Source: JAAXIE01 sp965263155 (GTDB lineage Bacteria; Chloroflexota; Dehalococcoidia; Lucifugimonadales; JAAXIE01). Taken from it: DNA of 64,000 bases. Shown in pieces: positions 1-7,845 of this stretch. How positions within the stretch are numbered: the stretch's first letter is position 1; each line of letters begins with the position of its first letter. The notes under the pieces were generated by a model, which was not told the DNA's origin, ran no database searches, and saw nothing but the letters and a program-made list of their open reading frames with translations. Both the position numbers and the translations under genes were made by a program. The DNA is taken from contig OZ253586.1 of the NCBI GenBank assembly GCA_965263155.1, forward strand, positions 310,001 to 374,000, given 5' to 3'.

Positions 1-779
1 ACCAAGAGCGCAAGGCATAGCCCAGCAGCAAGGTTGCGATCAAAGGCCGACTCGTACTGTATGAAGATGGCGCGGGTGAAGGTCTCGTAGTCCAGCAAAG
101 AGACCGCGCCGAAGTCGCTGAGGGTGTAGAGGGCCACCAGCAATGCACCAGACAGCAGGGCTGGACGCAGAAGAGGCAGGGTGACCTTGAAGAAGATGGT
201 CCAGCCACCGTAGCCCAAGCTGCGGGCTGTCTCATCCAAGCCGTGGTCCAACTGTCGCATCGCCGCCCGCAACGGCAGGAGGACATACGGGAAGCTCAGC
301 AGTACCAAGGTAAGTGTCGCTCCCGGCAGGCCGTATATGTCCGGCAGCCTCTCAACGCCGAACAGAGCTTCCAGTAGGTCTTGCAGCATCCCCTTGGGCC
401 CTAGGGTCACCACAACCAGAAAGCCCCCTATATAGGAAGGAACGACAAGTGGCAGGGTGTTGATGACTTCCCAAGCGCGGCGAAAGGGCAGGTCGGTGCG
501 CTCGGTAAGCCATGCCAAGGGCAAAGCCAGCGCCACTGACCCAGTGGTGACGGTGATCAAAAGCAAGCAGGTGCGCCCTAAGGTCTCGAGCGTACGATTC
601 CGGAACAGCAGGTCCCAAGTATCACCACCAGCGCCAAGAGCCCGCAGCAGCAGATAGACCAAGGGCAGGGCCATGGCAGCGGCTACCACGCAAGCTGGGC
701 CCCACAACAGCAACGGAGCCCCATTGCGCCCACCTGTACAGCTCCCCAGACGCAGAGAAAGCAGCTTCCCTGTGGTCAC
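1..779 (-). CDS. Iron(III) ABC transporter permease (FbpB/SfuB type), 3' part beyond window
   Basis: Inner-membrane permease of a ferric-iron binding-protein-dependent ABC importer. About 259 codons are visible, open to the window edge. The frame shows a first membrane segment (LLLWGPACVVAAAMALPLVY), a proline-rich segment VINTLPLVVPSYIGGF, the cytoplasmic EAA loop ETARSLGYGGWTIFFKV, and the family-typical stretch TLSDFGAVSLLDYETFTRAI. Family permeases are usually over 500 residues (two fused halves), so roughly half is missing. The GTG start at 779 follows an in-frame stop; ATG at 674 is an alternative. A promoter lies at 872-900 and a DtxR-type regulator is encoded divergently, which fits iron-controlled uptake. 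Confidence 0.8.
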   Translation of the reverse strand, partial: MTTGKLLSLRLGSCTGGRNGAPLLLWGPACVVAAAMALPLVYLLLRALGAGGDTWDLLFRNRTLETLGRTCLLLITVTTGSVALALPLAWLTERTDLPFRRAWEVINTLPLVVPSYIGGFLVVVTLGPKGMLQDLLEALFGVERLPDIYGLPGATLTLVLLSFPYVLLPLRAAMRQLDHGLDETARSLGYGGWTIFFKVTLPLLRPALLSGALLVALYTLSDFGAVSLLDYETFTRAIFIQYESAFDRNLAAGLCLALL

Positions 780-832
780 AGCAGGCCGGATTTCATTTCA
801 TATGTGCAGGCTAGACGCTCGAAACTGTATGT

Positions 833-900
833 CATAACTATAATGATATGTGTCCACTAAATGGCTGAATGACTGTATCCACACAGGGCGGCACTGTCAA
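833..900 (-). promoter_or_regulatory. Promoter and AT-rich dyad upstream of the iron permease gene
   Basis: On the minus strand TTGACA (895-900) and TACAGT (872-877) are 17 nt apart, a good sigma70-type promoter reading toward the permease. Just downstream of the expected start lies an imperfect 18-bp dyad at 833-850 (plus strand CATAACTATAATGATATG, 12 of 18 positions symmetric). Its position between this promoter and the divergent DtxR-family gene makes it a candidate iron-responsive operator. That role is inference; the dyad does not match the classical DtxR box well. Confidence 0.5.
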
Positions 901-980
901 CAGAACGACATCCGTCTCTAGCTGAGCATTCTGCATGGTGATAGAATCGCCAAAAGGCTCCGAGAGGGGGACCCACAGAC

Positions 981-1649
981 ATGATGCTTGGCGAGCCGAA
1001 GCCAGAAGTCAGCGTCGTCACCGAGAACTACCTTCAAGCCATCTACAAGTTGGGTGAACGCAAGGAGGCGGTATCGCCGACGCGATTGGCGGAAGTGATG
1101 GACGTTTCAGTGGCCACCGCAGTGGGCACCGTGAAGCGCCTTACGCGGCAGGATATGGTGGAAGTGGCCAGCAACAAGGAAGTCTCCCTCACCATCAAAG
1201 GCCGTGAGGTGGCTGAGTCGGTGGTGCGCCGGCATCGCTTGGCGGAACGCATGCTCATAGAGATGCTGGGCTTGGAGTGGTACAAGGCCCACCGCGAGGC
1301 CCACCGTCTGGAGCACGCTATTTCTCCCGATGTGGAGCGCAAGATGGTAGAAGCCCTCGGCTACCCGGAGACCAACCCCTACGGGCAACCCATCCCGGGC
1401 TACTGCAACTCCCACCAGAAAATTCGGCCTCTTGCCGATGGCGCGCAGGGGGAGAATGTGCTGGTCAGTCAGGTGCCTGAAGAGGACATACAACTGCTGA
1501 CCTTCTTTGACGAAATCAACGTCAAGCCAGGCGCGGAAATACTGGTGAAGGAATCAGCTCCCTACAAAGGCACCGTCACCATTGAGGTTGCAGGCGAAGA
1601 GGTGGTGTTGGGCATCGAGGTCGCGAGGAAGATTCAAGTCGTAGCCTGA
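981..1649 (+). CDS. DtxR/MntR-family metal-dependent transcriptional regulator
   Basis: Cytoplasmic metal-sensing repressor of 222 residues. A winged HTH spans about residues 12-75 (helix region SPTRLAEVMDVSVATAVGTV), the dimer/metal-binding domain about 78-145, and an FeoA/SH3-like domain about 150-222. Visible ligand candidates are His85, Glu89, His104, Glu111 and His112, aligning with H79, E83, H98, E105 and H106 of DtxR. The position of DtxR Cys102 is His108 here, so metal preference may differ from classical iron regulators. ATG at 981 follows a GAGGGGG ribosome site. It is divergent from the ferric permease gene, suggesting it controls iron (or manganese) uptake. Confidence 0.9.
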   Translation: MMLGEPKPEVSVVTENYLQAIYKLGERKEAVSPTRLAEVMDVSVATAVGTVKRLTRQDMVEVASNKEVSLTIKGREVAESVVRRHRLAERMLIEMLGLEWYKAHREAHRLEHAISPDVERKMVEALGYPETNPYGQPIPGYCNSHQKIRPLADGAQGENVLVSQVPEEDIQLLTFFDEINVKPGAEILVKESAPYKGTVTIEVAGEEVVLGIEVARKIQVVA

Positions 1650-1703
1650 CGTCTCCACACCTAGCATAGGGGCACCCCTGCCAGTTGCCCCCGGGCCAGA
1701 CCC

Positions 1704-2144
1704 CTACTGGTTCGCCGACCATATCGTGCGGTAGTCGCCCTTGCCGCTTATGACGTCCACCATCTCCTGACGCTCCAAGCGGGCCAACTGCTCAATCGCT
1801 CGGCGTAGCTCGCGCATCGCCTCGCTGCTCCCCGTTGCAGTAAGCTTCTTGGCCAAGGCGTCGGCCACGCCCAAACTTACCAAGCTGGTGATGTACTTGG
1901 GCCATGGGATCACCACCAAGTGGTCGGGGCGGGCGAACTGGGGGCGCAGCCGGTGGACGGCTCGTATGCGTTCCTCCAACCCCCGGGTCTGGGGCATGGC
2001 TCGCACCATGGGACCCACCTCGGAAGAGGTGCGTGCATCCACTACCAAGCTGTGACGTATGATGGGGAAGAGGATTGTGATCACCTCAGCCGTTTCAATG
2101 GTCTGAAGGACCTCGTTCATCTCCACTGGAAAATCCGCGTTCAT
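1704..2144 (-). CDS. Hypothetical protein, last gene of the etf operon
   Basis: A soluble 146-residue protein that I do not recognise. It has a mixed alpha/beta pattern: a beta-rich half (VITILFPIIRHSLVVDAR), a central VVIPWPKYITSL segment and a helical, charged C-terminus (residues about 90-135). No membrane segment, metal-binding cysteines or known nucleotide motif is visible. It starts 17 bp after the etfA stop on the same strand, so it is almost certainly co-transcribed with etfB-etfA and may act with the electron-transfer flavoprotein. The function is unknown. Confidence 0.6.
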   Translation of the reverse strand: MNADFPVEMNEVLQTIETAEVITILFPIIRHSLVVDARTSSEVGPMVRAMPQTRGLEERIRAVHRLRPQFARPDHLVVIPWPKYITSLVSLGVADALAKKLTATGSSEAMRELRRAIEQLARLERQEMVDVISGKGDYRTIWSANQ

Positions 2145-2160
2145 GCGGCCCTCGCAGTGT

Positions 2161-3153
2161 TTAGGACTGGAGCAACTCCCGGACCGCTTCGGTGAAGGCG
2201 GGCAGCACCTTCTGCCAGTCGCCCACTACGCCGTAGCGGCACTCCTTGAAGATATTTGCTCCGCTGTCCTTGTTTATGGCTACCAGTACCTTTGCCCCGG
2301 AGCAGCCTGCCATATGCTGACTTGCCCCGGATATGCCCACTGTAATGTAGAGGTCCGGCGTGATGGTCTTGCCCGTAAGCCCCACCTGCCACGCCGGTGG
2401 CACCCAACCTGAGTCAACCGCCGCCCGCGACGCTCCGACTCCGGCGCTGAGTACACTCGCCAACTCCTCAATCTGGGTGAAGGGTTCAGGCCCACCCAAC
2501 CCACGGCCGCCGGATACCACGATGCGGGCCTCCTCAAGCTTTACGCCCTCGCTCTCCTCTGCCACTACGCTAACAACTCGCACCTTGGCGATTGAAGCGT
2601 CCAACTCCACCGGCACCTGAACTACTTCCGCTTGTCGGGAGTGGTCCGGGTCCAACGGTTCATAGGTCTTGGGGCGGATGCAGGCCATCTGCGGGGTAGC
2701 AACGCAAGCCACCACTGCTATGGCGCTGCCACCGTACACCGGCCGGTTGGCCAACAGGCGCTGGCCGTCCGCGTCCCACTTTACCTCCAAGCAGTCTTGG
2801 GCCAAGCCAACGCCCAAGCGCGCCGCCAGCCGAGGGGCCAACTCACGCCCGAGGTTGCTCCGGGCCGTCAGAACCACACCGGGCTCCACTTGGCGGCACA
2901 CGCTCTCGAAGGCGCTGAGGTGCAGGTCGATTTGATACTCAGCCAGAAGGGAGTGTTGCACGGCGTAAGCCTTGTCGGCCCCCGCTGCGCCAGCATCCCG
3001 AGCGGCCTCTTCCGGCGCAGACCCGGCTAGGGCCACTGCCAACTGAACGCCCGCGTCGTCTGCAACCTGTCGGCCTGCAGCCAGTAACTCTCTTGTCGTG
3101 GGACTGATCTGGCCGTCGGCTATCTCGCCGACCACCAGCACCTCGCCGGGCAT
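2161..3153 (-). CDS. etfA: Electron transfer flavoprotein alpha subunit
   Basis: Large FAD-binding subunit of the EtfAB heterodimer, which takes electrons from acyl-CoA and related dehydrogenases and passes them to the quinone pool via ETF:quinone oxidoreductase. The 330 residues match family length. The C-terminal half shows the ETF-alpha signature: VVSGGRGLGGPEPF, a VGLTGKTITPDLYI strand-turn, the FAD-binding stretch VGISGASQHMAG (about residues 268-279), then a conserved AINKD. ATG at 3153 follows GGGGGA. It lies 14 bp downstream of etfB. The acyl-CoA-type catabolic genes in the window are plausible electron donors (inference). Confidence 0.95.
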   Translation of the reverse strand: MPGEVLVVGEIADGQISPTTRELLAAGRQVADDAGVQLAVALAGSAPEEAARDAGAAGADKAYAVQHSLLAEYQIDLHLSAFESVCRQVEPGVVLTARSNLGRELAPRLAARLGVGLAQDCLEVKWDADGQRLLANRPVYGGSAIAVVACVATPQMACIRPKTYEPLDPDHSRQAEVVQVPVELDASIAKVRVVSVVAEESEGVKLEEARIVVSGGRGLGGPEPFTQIEELASVLSAGVGASRAAVDSGWVPPAWQVGLTGKTITPDLYITVGISGASQHMAGCSGAKVLVAINKDSGANIFKECRYGVVGDWQKVLPAFTEAVRELLQS

Positions 3154-3167
3154 AGTTCCCCCTGTTG

Positions 3168-3968
3168 CTAGATCAGTCTGGCTTCCCTCAGCTTGAGGGC
3201 TAGGTTCCTTCCGGCTTCCTCCTCGGAGTCACCACCAACGATCTCGCATTCTTTTTCCGACACGGGTATGAAGAGGTCAAGAAGTTCCAGTTGGGGCGAT
3301 GCCACCAAGGACTCGATGGCTAGGTCTTGGGCGCTCATAATCGTAGGCTTCTTGCGAGTGGCAGCCATGATGCCGCGCAGGGTCGGGTAACGGGGCTGGC
3401 CCAACTCGTTGCTCACGGTAACCAAGGCTGGCAGAGGGGCCTCTATGACCTCGTACCCCTCGGGGATGATGCGCTCCACAGTTACCGTTCTCCCGTCCAC
3501 CGTCACCTTCTTTCCCAAGGTGACACAGGAGACGCCAAGGCTCTCCGCCAAGGCGAGGGGCACCTGCGCGTTGTCCCAGTCCGAGGCCTGACGCCCGCAG
3601 ATTATCAGGTCGAAGCCGCCCAGCTTGTGGATGGCTTGGGCAAGCACGGAAGCGGTGCTGTAGCTGTCGACGATATTCTCGAAGGCATCGTCCTGTAGGA
3701 GCACCAGCTCGTCGGCCCCCATGGAGAGGGGCTTCTTCATAACGTCCAAGGAGAAGGCCTTGCCCATGGAGATAACGGTGATGCTAACTTCCTGCCCATC
3801 CTTGATCCGCAGGGCAGCCTCCACTGCATTCTCGTCGAAGCCGTTGACCACGGGAGGGATGTTCGGGGGCGTAACGACTGAACGTGCTTCACGGTCGACT
3901 CTGAACGCCGACTGAGGCATCTCGGGGTCAATGACCTGCTTGGCGAGAACAACGATCTTGAGAGGCAT
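3168..3968 (-). CDS. etfB: Electron transfer flavoprotein beta subunit
   Basis: AMP-binding subunit of the EtfAB electron carrier, 266 residues from the start chosen here. It begins MPLKIVVLAKQVIDPEMP, typical of the family. The signature region includes the adenosine-binding part DLIICGRQASDWDNAQVP (about residues 120-140) and VTVSNELGQPRYPTL. An ATG six codons upstream (3986) is possible, but GGAG lies 6 nt before 3968, so I prefer that start. First gene of the etfB-etfA-hypothetical operon. Confidence 0.95.
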   Translation of the reverse strand: MPLKIVVLAKQVIDPEMPQSAFRVDREARSVVTPPNIPPVVNGFDENAVEAALRIKDGQEVSITVISMGKAFSLDVMKKPLSMGADELVLLQDDAFENIVDSYSTASVLAQAIHKLGGFDLIICGRQASDWDNAQVPLALAESLGVSCVTLGKKVTVDGRTVTVERIIPEGYEVIEAPLPALVTVSNELGQPRYPTLRGIMAATRKKPTIMSAQDLAIESLVASPQLELLDLFIPVSEKECEIVGGDSEEEAGRNLALKLREARLI

Positions 3969-4108
3969 TAATGACTCCACAGTCACGGGGATAAAGCCGG
4001 TAAACCGAGGGCTGAGGCCAACAGAAAATATAGCATCGGGCTATTGGGGTGTCAACGAACGTGCGGCGCAGCGGCTATGGCCTGCAGCCGGGAGGCAGCT
4101 TGTGGCAG

Positions 4109-4315
4109 CTACATGTCGGCGTCGCTGCGGTACCTGCTGTACATGAACAGCACCAACAGAGGGACCGCCAAAATGATGGCGGTAAGGGCGATGATCATAC
4201 CCACTGGACCAAAGGGAACTATAGAGTCGATGCGTTCCATGATGGCTTCCAGTAGCTCGGGGTCGGCAGCGTCGGCGTGGTGAGGCAGCAGGTTGGGAAG
4301 CAGGCGGAACAGCAT
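4109..4315 (-). CDS. Small membrane protein downstream of MFS transporter
   Basis: A 68-residue protein with an amphipathic N-terminus (LLEAIMERIDSIVPFG) and one hydrophobic segment at about residues 38-59 (GMIIALTAIILAVPLLVLFM), ending in a short charged tail. The ATG lies 3 nt after the MFS stop codon, so the two are surely co-transcribed and probably translationally coupled. It could be an accessory subunit of the transporter; no family is recognised. The tight coupling and clean membrane segment argue that it is real despite its size. Confidence 0.6.
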   Translation of the reverse strand: MLFRLLPNLLPHHADAADPELLEAIMERIDSIVPFGPVGMIIALTAIILAVPLLVLFMYSRYRSDADM

Positions 4316-4318
4316 GGC

Positions 4319-5593
4319 TCAGTCGGCGGCAGCGGGTTCTGGCGATACGGGTCTCAACTCCTGGTATTTGGAGGAGTACTGCTTTTCCTTCACAGTGAAG
4401 GCGATGATGCTGGCGACGAGCAGCAGGGACCCAACGACGGCGAAGGGGAGAGTGTAGGAGCCGGTGACGTCGCGCATGATACCCGCGAACTGGATGCTGA
4501 TGGCGGCGCCAACCTGGTGCCCTAGGAACATCAGCCCCGATATGGTGCCGATGTATTTCACGCCGTACACGTCGGCAGCTAGGGTAGTGGTCAGGGGTGC
4601 GGTGGCGATCCAAGAGAAGCCGACGACAATGGCGAAGGCCCAGATGGCCCAATGGGACGGAGCCACCAACGGGACCGTGAGCAATACAAGGTATGCCAAG
4701 CCACGGCCAGCGTAGAGACACCCCAGTACATTCTTCTTGGGGAACTTGTCGGCTAGTGCCGAGGCTGCGTACACCCCCACCACGTTGAAGCCGTTCATGA
4801 CTCCGAATGCCAACGCCGCCTCGGACAAGGACAGCCCCAAGTCCTTGGCGTGAGGGATGAAGTGGACGGACATCACGGCGGTGGTGGCACCGCATACGAC
4901 GTAGGCCCCGGTGAGTTGCCAGAAGGGCGTGGAGTGGAAGGAGTCGGACAGCTTATTGACTTCGAGGGGCCCTCTTCCCCTAGGACCGGTGCCCGCAGCG
5001 TTCTGACCAGGCAGTTTGTCGCCATCGGGGTTCAAACCCATGTCAGCAGGGTCGTTACGGAGCAGCAGGAAGGCGACGGGGAAGCCGATGACGAGGACGA
5101 TGCCCCCGCTGAAGATCCATCCCACCTGCCAACCGAAATGGCCGATGAGATAGGCGAGAAGGGGAACGATGACCAGGCCGCCGAAGGAGGCGCCGCTAGT
5201 GCAGATGCCCAAAGCGGTGGCGCGACGACGCCGGAACCAGCGGGTGAGGAGGGCACCGGCGGTGTTGATGGAGCCGGCGCTCATGCCCATGGAGGTGACC
5301 ACGCCGAACACCAGCACCAGGAATACGATGTTGGGGGTGAGGAACAGGAGCAGGGTTGATGTGCCGAGTATGAGCAAGCCGGACAGAATCACTACCCGGG
5401 CGCCAAAGCGGTCAAGAAGGCGGCCTACGAAGGGCTGGAACAGCCCGTTCAAGAGCATGCCCACGGTGGCGGCGACGGATATGGCGGAGAAGGACCAGCC
5501 GAATTCCTCCCGCATGGCTGGGACGAAGGCGCCGAACCCCTGCCGGGAGCCCATGGTGACCATGGACAGGAGGAAGCAGGTGGCTACGAGCAC
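4319..5593 (-). CDS. MFS transporter, OFA/monocarboxylate-like
   Basis: A 12-helix major facilitator of at least 424 residues. It shows the loop 2-3 motif GRLLDRFGARVVILSG, a basic loop RWFRRRRATALGICTSG and the second-half counterpart, as in oxalate/formate or monocarboxylate facilitators. The substrate is unknown. The start is odd: the GTG at 5593 is the V of YGWVLV, a conserved N-terminal element, and the frame continues upstream through FYGW to a stop near 5695 without any ATG, GTG or TTG. Either GTG 5593 is used or a rare ATT start lies upstream. It is preceded by the repeat/RNA locus at 5.8-6.2 kb. Confidence 0.85.
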   Translation of the reverse strand: MLVATCFLLSMVTMGSRQGFGAFVPAMREEFGWSFSAISVAATVGMLLNGLFQPFVGRLLDRFGARVVILSGLLILGTSTLLLFLTPNIVFLVLVFGVVTSMGMSAGSINTAGALLTRWFRRRRATALGICTSGASFGGLVIVPLLAYLIGHFGWQVGWIFSGGIVLVIGFPVAFLLLRNDPADMGLNPDGDKLPGQNAAGTGPRGRGPLEVNKLSDSFHSTPFWQLTGAYVVCGATTAVMSVHFIPHAKDLGLSLSEAALAFGVMNGFNVVGVYAASALADKFPKKNVLGCLYAGRGLAYLVLLTVPLVAPSHWAIWAFAIVVGFSWIATAPLTTTLAADVYGVKYIGTISGLMFLGHQVGAAISIQFAGIMRDVTGSYTLPFAVVGSLLLVASIIAFTVKEKQYSSKYQELRPVSPEPAAAD

Positions 5594-5801
5594 CCAGCCG
5601 TAGAAGAGGGGGCTGCGTTGGCTAGGAGATGGGACACTTGGAGCAGCGTTCTGCGTAGCGGCCTCCTGGAAGTGTTGGGCAAGGCCAATTTCGAATCAGC
5701 GTACAGGGTCCGGTTGGGCAGAGTGTACTACTGTCTTGGGCGGGCGGCTATGGGACGCTGTGTCCAGAGTTGTGTGAGATCTTTGGGACGGTATGTGTCC
5801 C

Positions 5802-6105
5802 GACTCGTAGCTGGGGTGCGGCCACGGCCGCAGCTAAAACACATTGCTTGTATCTGAAATGCGCCGCGTATGCCGCAGCGTCGTATCTGGCTAGCTTGCC
5901 GCGTCGTGCCGCTTCCGCTGCATCGTCTCATACGAAAGTGAGGGGCCGGAAAGAGAAAAGCAGGGACTGCCACCGAGCATATATCTGGGACCCTTAGCTG
6001 GGTGCGGCCACGGCCGTAGCTGAAAAAAGGCTTTTTGTATCTGTGAGTGGTCTCATTGTCTCATCGTCGTATCTGAGTCAGCTTTGCGGACTTGGCCGCA
6101 TGGGG
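5802..6105 (+). repeat. Two units of a dispersed GTATCTGA-type intergenic repeat (locus 1)
   Basis: Two related units of about 100 bp, at roughly 5802-5905 and 5994-6105. Each begins with TAGCTGGG(G)TGCGGCCACGG, continues with AGCT followed by A-rich then T-rich sequence, TTTGTATCTG, and a second CGTATCTG near the end. Clear relatives occur at 46270-46600 and, inverted, at 31210-31290. In every locus the units lie between the small-RNA-like hairpin and the start of a protein gene, always antisense to the hairpin transcript. No convincing coding frame covers them. Confidence 0.75.
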
Positions 6106-6124
6106 CTGCGAAAGTCAGGGGCTC

Positions 6125-6175
6125 AAAAAGAAACGCAGGGGCGACCCTGAGGGGTCAGTCCCCTGCGTGCTGCTG
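6125..6175 (-). ncRNA. Predicted small RNA / attenuated leader, copy 1
   Basis: Minus-strand unit with its own promoter: TTGACC at 6206-6211, TAACCT at 6182-6187 (18-nt spacer), preceded at exactly 8 nt by TGACA (6220-6224). The predicted transcript starts near 6175 and runs into a hairpin, ACGCAGGGG (6133-6141) pairing with CCCCTGCGT (6160-6168), with an inner GACCC/GGGTC stem, followed by TTTCTTTTTG. This is a classic intrinsic terminator shape, giving an RNA of about 50 nt. Near-identical copies exist at 46.7 kb and 30.9 kb. The MFS gene starts about 530 nt downstream on the same strand. Confidence 0.65.
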
Positions 6176-6319
6176 TATTTGAGGTTAGCAGGGGGTGAGG
6201 TTGGGGGTCAAGGGGAGGGTGTCATGGGGGGCTCGTGTTGGTTTCGCAATGGCGACGAAGAGTTGCGGTGCTCGTGGTCGGTACAGGAGCAGGGACGCCG
6301 AAGGTTCGAGTCGAACTAA

Positions 6320-6768
6320 GTCGAGCTAAGTGGATCAACCCTATACAGCAAGCAGATACTAACGGGCAGGTGAAACGGCCGAAGTAGCCTCGGTCGGCTC
6401 ACCCAAGGATCCACCTGGCTGACCTGGGCATCCACCTGTCAGGAGGGAGAGTATAGCTATCGTATTCCGCAGCATGCCGGGGTGCTTCCCGGCAATGCCA
6501 CCAGCAGAGGTGTCAAGTGCGCACTGCGAGAAACATCTTACGGGCACCCTCTCCGCCCTCTATAGTGCTACCTCAGTGCTACCTGTGACCGAAGACTTAG
6601 AGCCCGACGGCACCACTTTACCTGCGAGCAGTGCGGGGAGAGTTGTAGTGAGTTTAGTGCAGGCCACAGCTGATTCTGTCGATTAGACCTCAGATAGAAT
6701 TTCATGACTCGCATCAACTACTCCTGCCGGCGCCGAGTGACAGAATATAGTCTCCCCAGCACTGGTGG
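6320..6768. other. Noncoding stretch before the HEPN pair
   Basis: About 450 bp with no convincing gene on either strand. It has only short-range features: a direct repeat AGTGCTACCT at about 6568 and 6579, and an inverted pair around GGGGTGCTTCCCGG near 6479. The right end holds the promoter of the following genes. Confidence 0.5.
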
Positions 6769-6774
6769 TACAAT
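6766..6774 (+). promoter_or_regulatory. Extended -10 promoter for the HEPN pair
   Basis: TGGTACAAT at 6766-6774 is an extended -10 element (TGn followed by TACAAT) without a clear -35 box. It would start transcription near 6781, about 40 nt before the first ATG. Confidence 0.35.
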
Positions 6775-6819
6775 CGGCAGTGCGGAGTGAACCAGTGCGG
6801 GCTAGCTTGGAGAACTATG

Positions 6820-7125
6820 ATGGTAGCTGATGAAGCGACCGAAGAGATCAGAAACAAGCTCCGGGACATGTTGTCTGAGCGATTCAGGGACGAGTTCAAG
6901 TTCGGCCCAATCGTTGTGATACCTCGTGTTGACCAGGACGGCGACGCCTACCTTCGTTCGTACATCGTTTTCGAGGGAGACCAGAAGAAGCTGGACCCGA
7001 CATGGACTCTCAGGTTGTCCAGCCTCCTCTGGTCACGGGCTGAGGAGCTGGGATACCCCGGCATTCCCGTACAGTTGTTCGTCAAAAAATCGGAGTGGCC
7101 GGCCTTGGAGAAGCGTCTGGTGTGA
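6820..7125 (+). CDS. Small protein upstream of a HEPN protein
   Basis: A soluble protein of about 101 residues starting VADEATEEIRNKLRDMLSE. It has an N-terminal helix, central beta strands (FGPIVVIPRVDQDGDAYLRS, YIVFEG) and a conserved-looking VQLFVKKSEWP end. GGAG at 6809-6812 is 7 nt from ATG 6820 and 4 nt from ATG 6817, so 6820 is preferred; GTG 6787 is less likely. Its stop overlaps the GTG start of the HEPN gene. By position it could be the antitoxin-like partner of a HEPN toxin, but it lacks the GS-x-DxD nucleotidyltransferase motif. Confidence 0.65.
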   Translation: MVADEATEEIRNKLRDMLSERFRDEFKFGPIVVIPRVDQDGDAYLRSYIVFEGDQKKLDPTWTLRLSSLLWSRAEELGYPGIPVQLFVKKSEWPALEKRLV

Positions 7126-7700
7126 ATCCCGACGATCTTCTCACGATTGCGGAAAGCCTCGCATCTGGCAGTATTGGCCCGCAACGAGGTAGACCGAGGC
7201 AGGCGGAACTGCGTAGAGCCATCAGCGCTGCCTATTACGCGTTGTTCCACACCCTGGCCAGCAACTGCGCGGACCTGCTTGTCGGCAGCAGGTCATCGAC
7301 TCGAACCAAGCAGGCATGGAGACAGCTGTATCGAGCGTTGGACCATGGGCAGGTCAAGAAGCGATGCACCGAAAGTCGTCCCAGGCAAGTTCTACGGATG
7401 TTCCCACAAGAGATACAAGACTTCGCAGACCAGTTCGTTAGGATGCAACGGGAACGCCACTTGGCCGACTATGACCCGTTAGAGCACTTCTCGCGGTCCA
7501 CTGTTTCCCACCATATTGAGGAGACGAAAGCAGCTATTACCGAGTTCCATCAGGTGGATCGCAGTGACCGCCGCGTTCGCCGTATTCGTTTTGTTCGATC
7601 GGAGAAGGGACTAGCGGGGCATCGTCGAGACCCGAGCGTGATGTACGCGGGATATGTAACCAAAGGCTTCCTGGCCGATACTGGCGCTCAACTCCAGTGA
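7122..7700 (+). CDS. HEPN-domain protein, probable C-terminal frameshift
   Basis: Likely HEPN ribonuclease-type protein. The hallmark RRAISAAYYALFH lies at residues 31-43 and a R107-x5-H113 motif, followed by LADYDP, at 107-118, counting from GTG 7122, which overlaps the previous stop (GTGA). After about residue 150 the sequence becomes an arginine-rich tail unlike the family. Dropping one base near 7571-7575 restores a frame ending AFAVFVLFDRRRD at a TAG at 7612-7614, which looks like a normal end. So the gene carries a one-base insertion or the assembly does. It forms an operon with the preceding small gene and may be a toxin-antitoxin-like pair. Confidence 0.7.
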   Translation: MNPDDLLTIAESLASGSIGPQRGRPRQAELRRAISAAYYALFHTLASNCADLLVGSRSSTRTKQAWRQLYRALDHGQVKKRCTESRPRQVLRMFPQEIQDFADQFVRMQRERHLADYDPLEHFSRSTVSHHIEETKAAITEFHQVDRSDRRVRRIRFVRSEKGLAGHRRDPSVMYAGYVTKGFLADTGAQLQ

Positions 7701-7845
7701 CCCGGACGATCTGAAGTGCGTGGCGGTCCTGTCGGTAAGAGGGCACTGGGTCATAGGTGCCGTGCGGCCATCGGAACCGGTGTATCGCCCGTATCACGGA
7801 GTTCGCAGCTATGAAGCCTATGGGTTGAGCTGATGCCGGTGGGAA

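Noticed and set aside
6092..6319. Short open frames at 6092-6319 and 46638-46856 with similar peptides
   Set aside because: The similarity comes from the shared RNA-element DNA read antisense; conservation fits the hairpin rather than codons.
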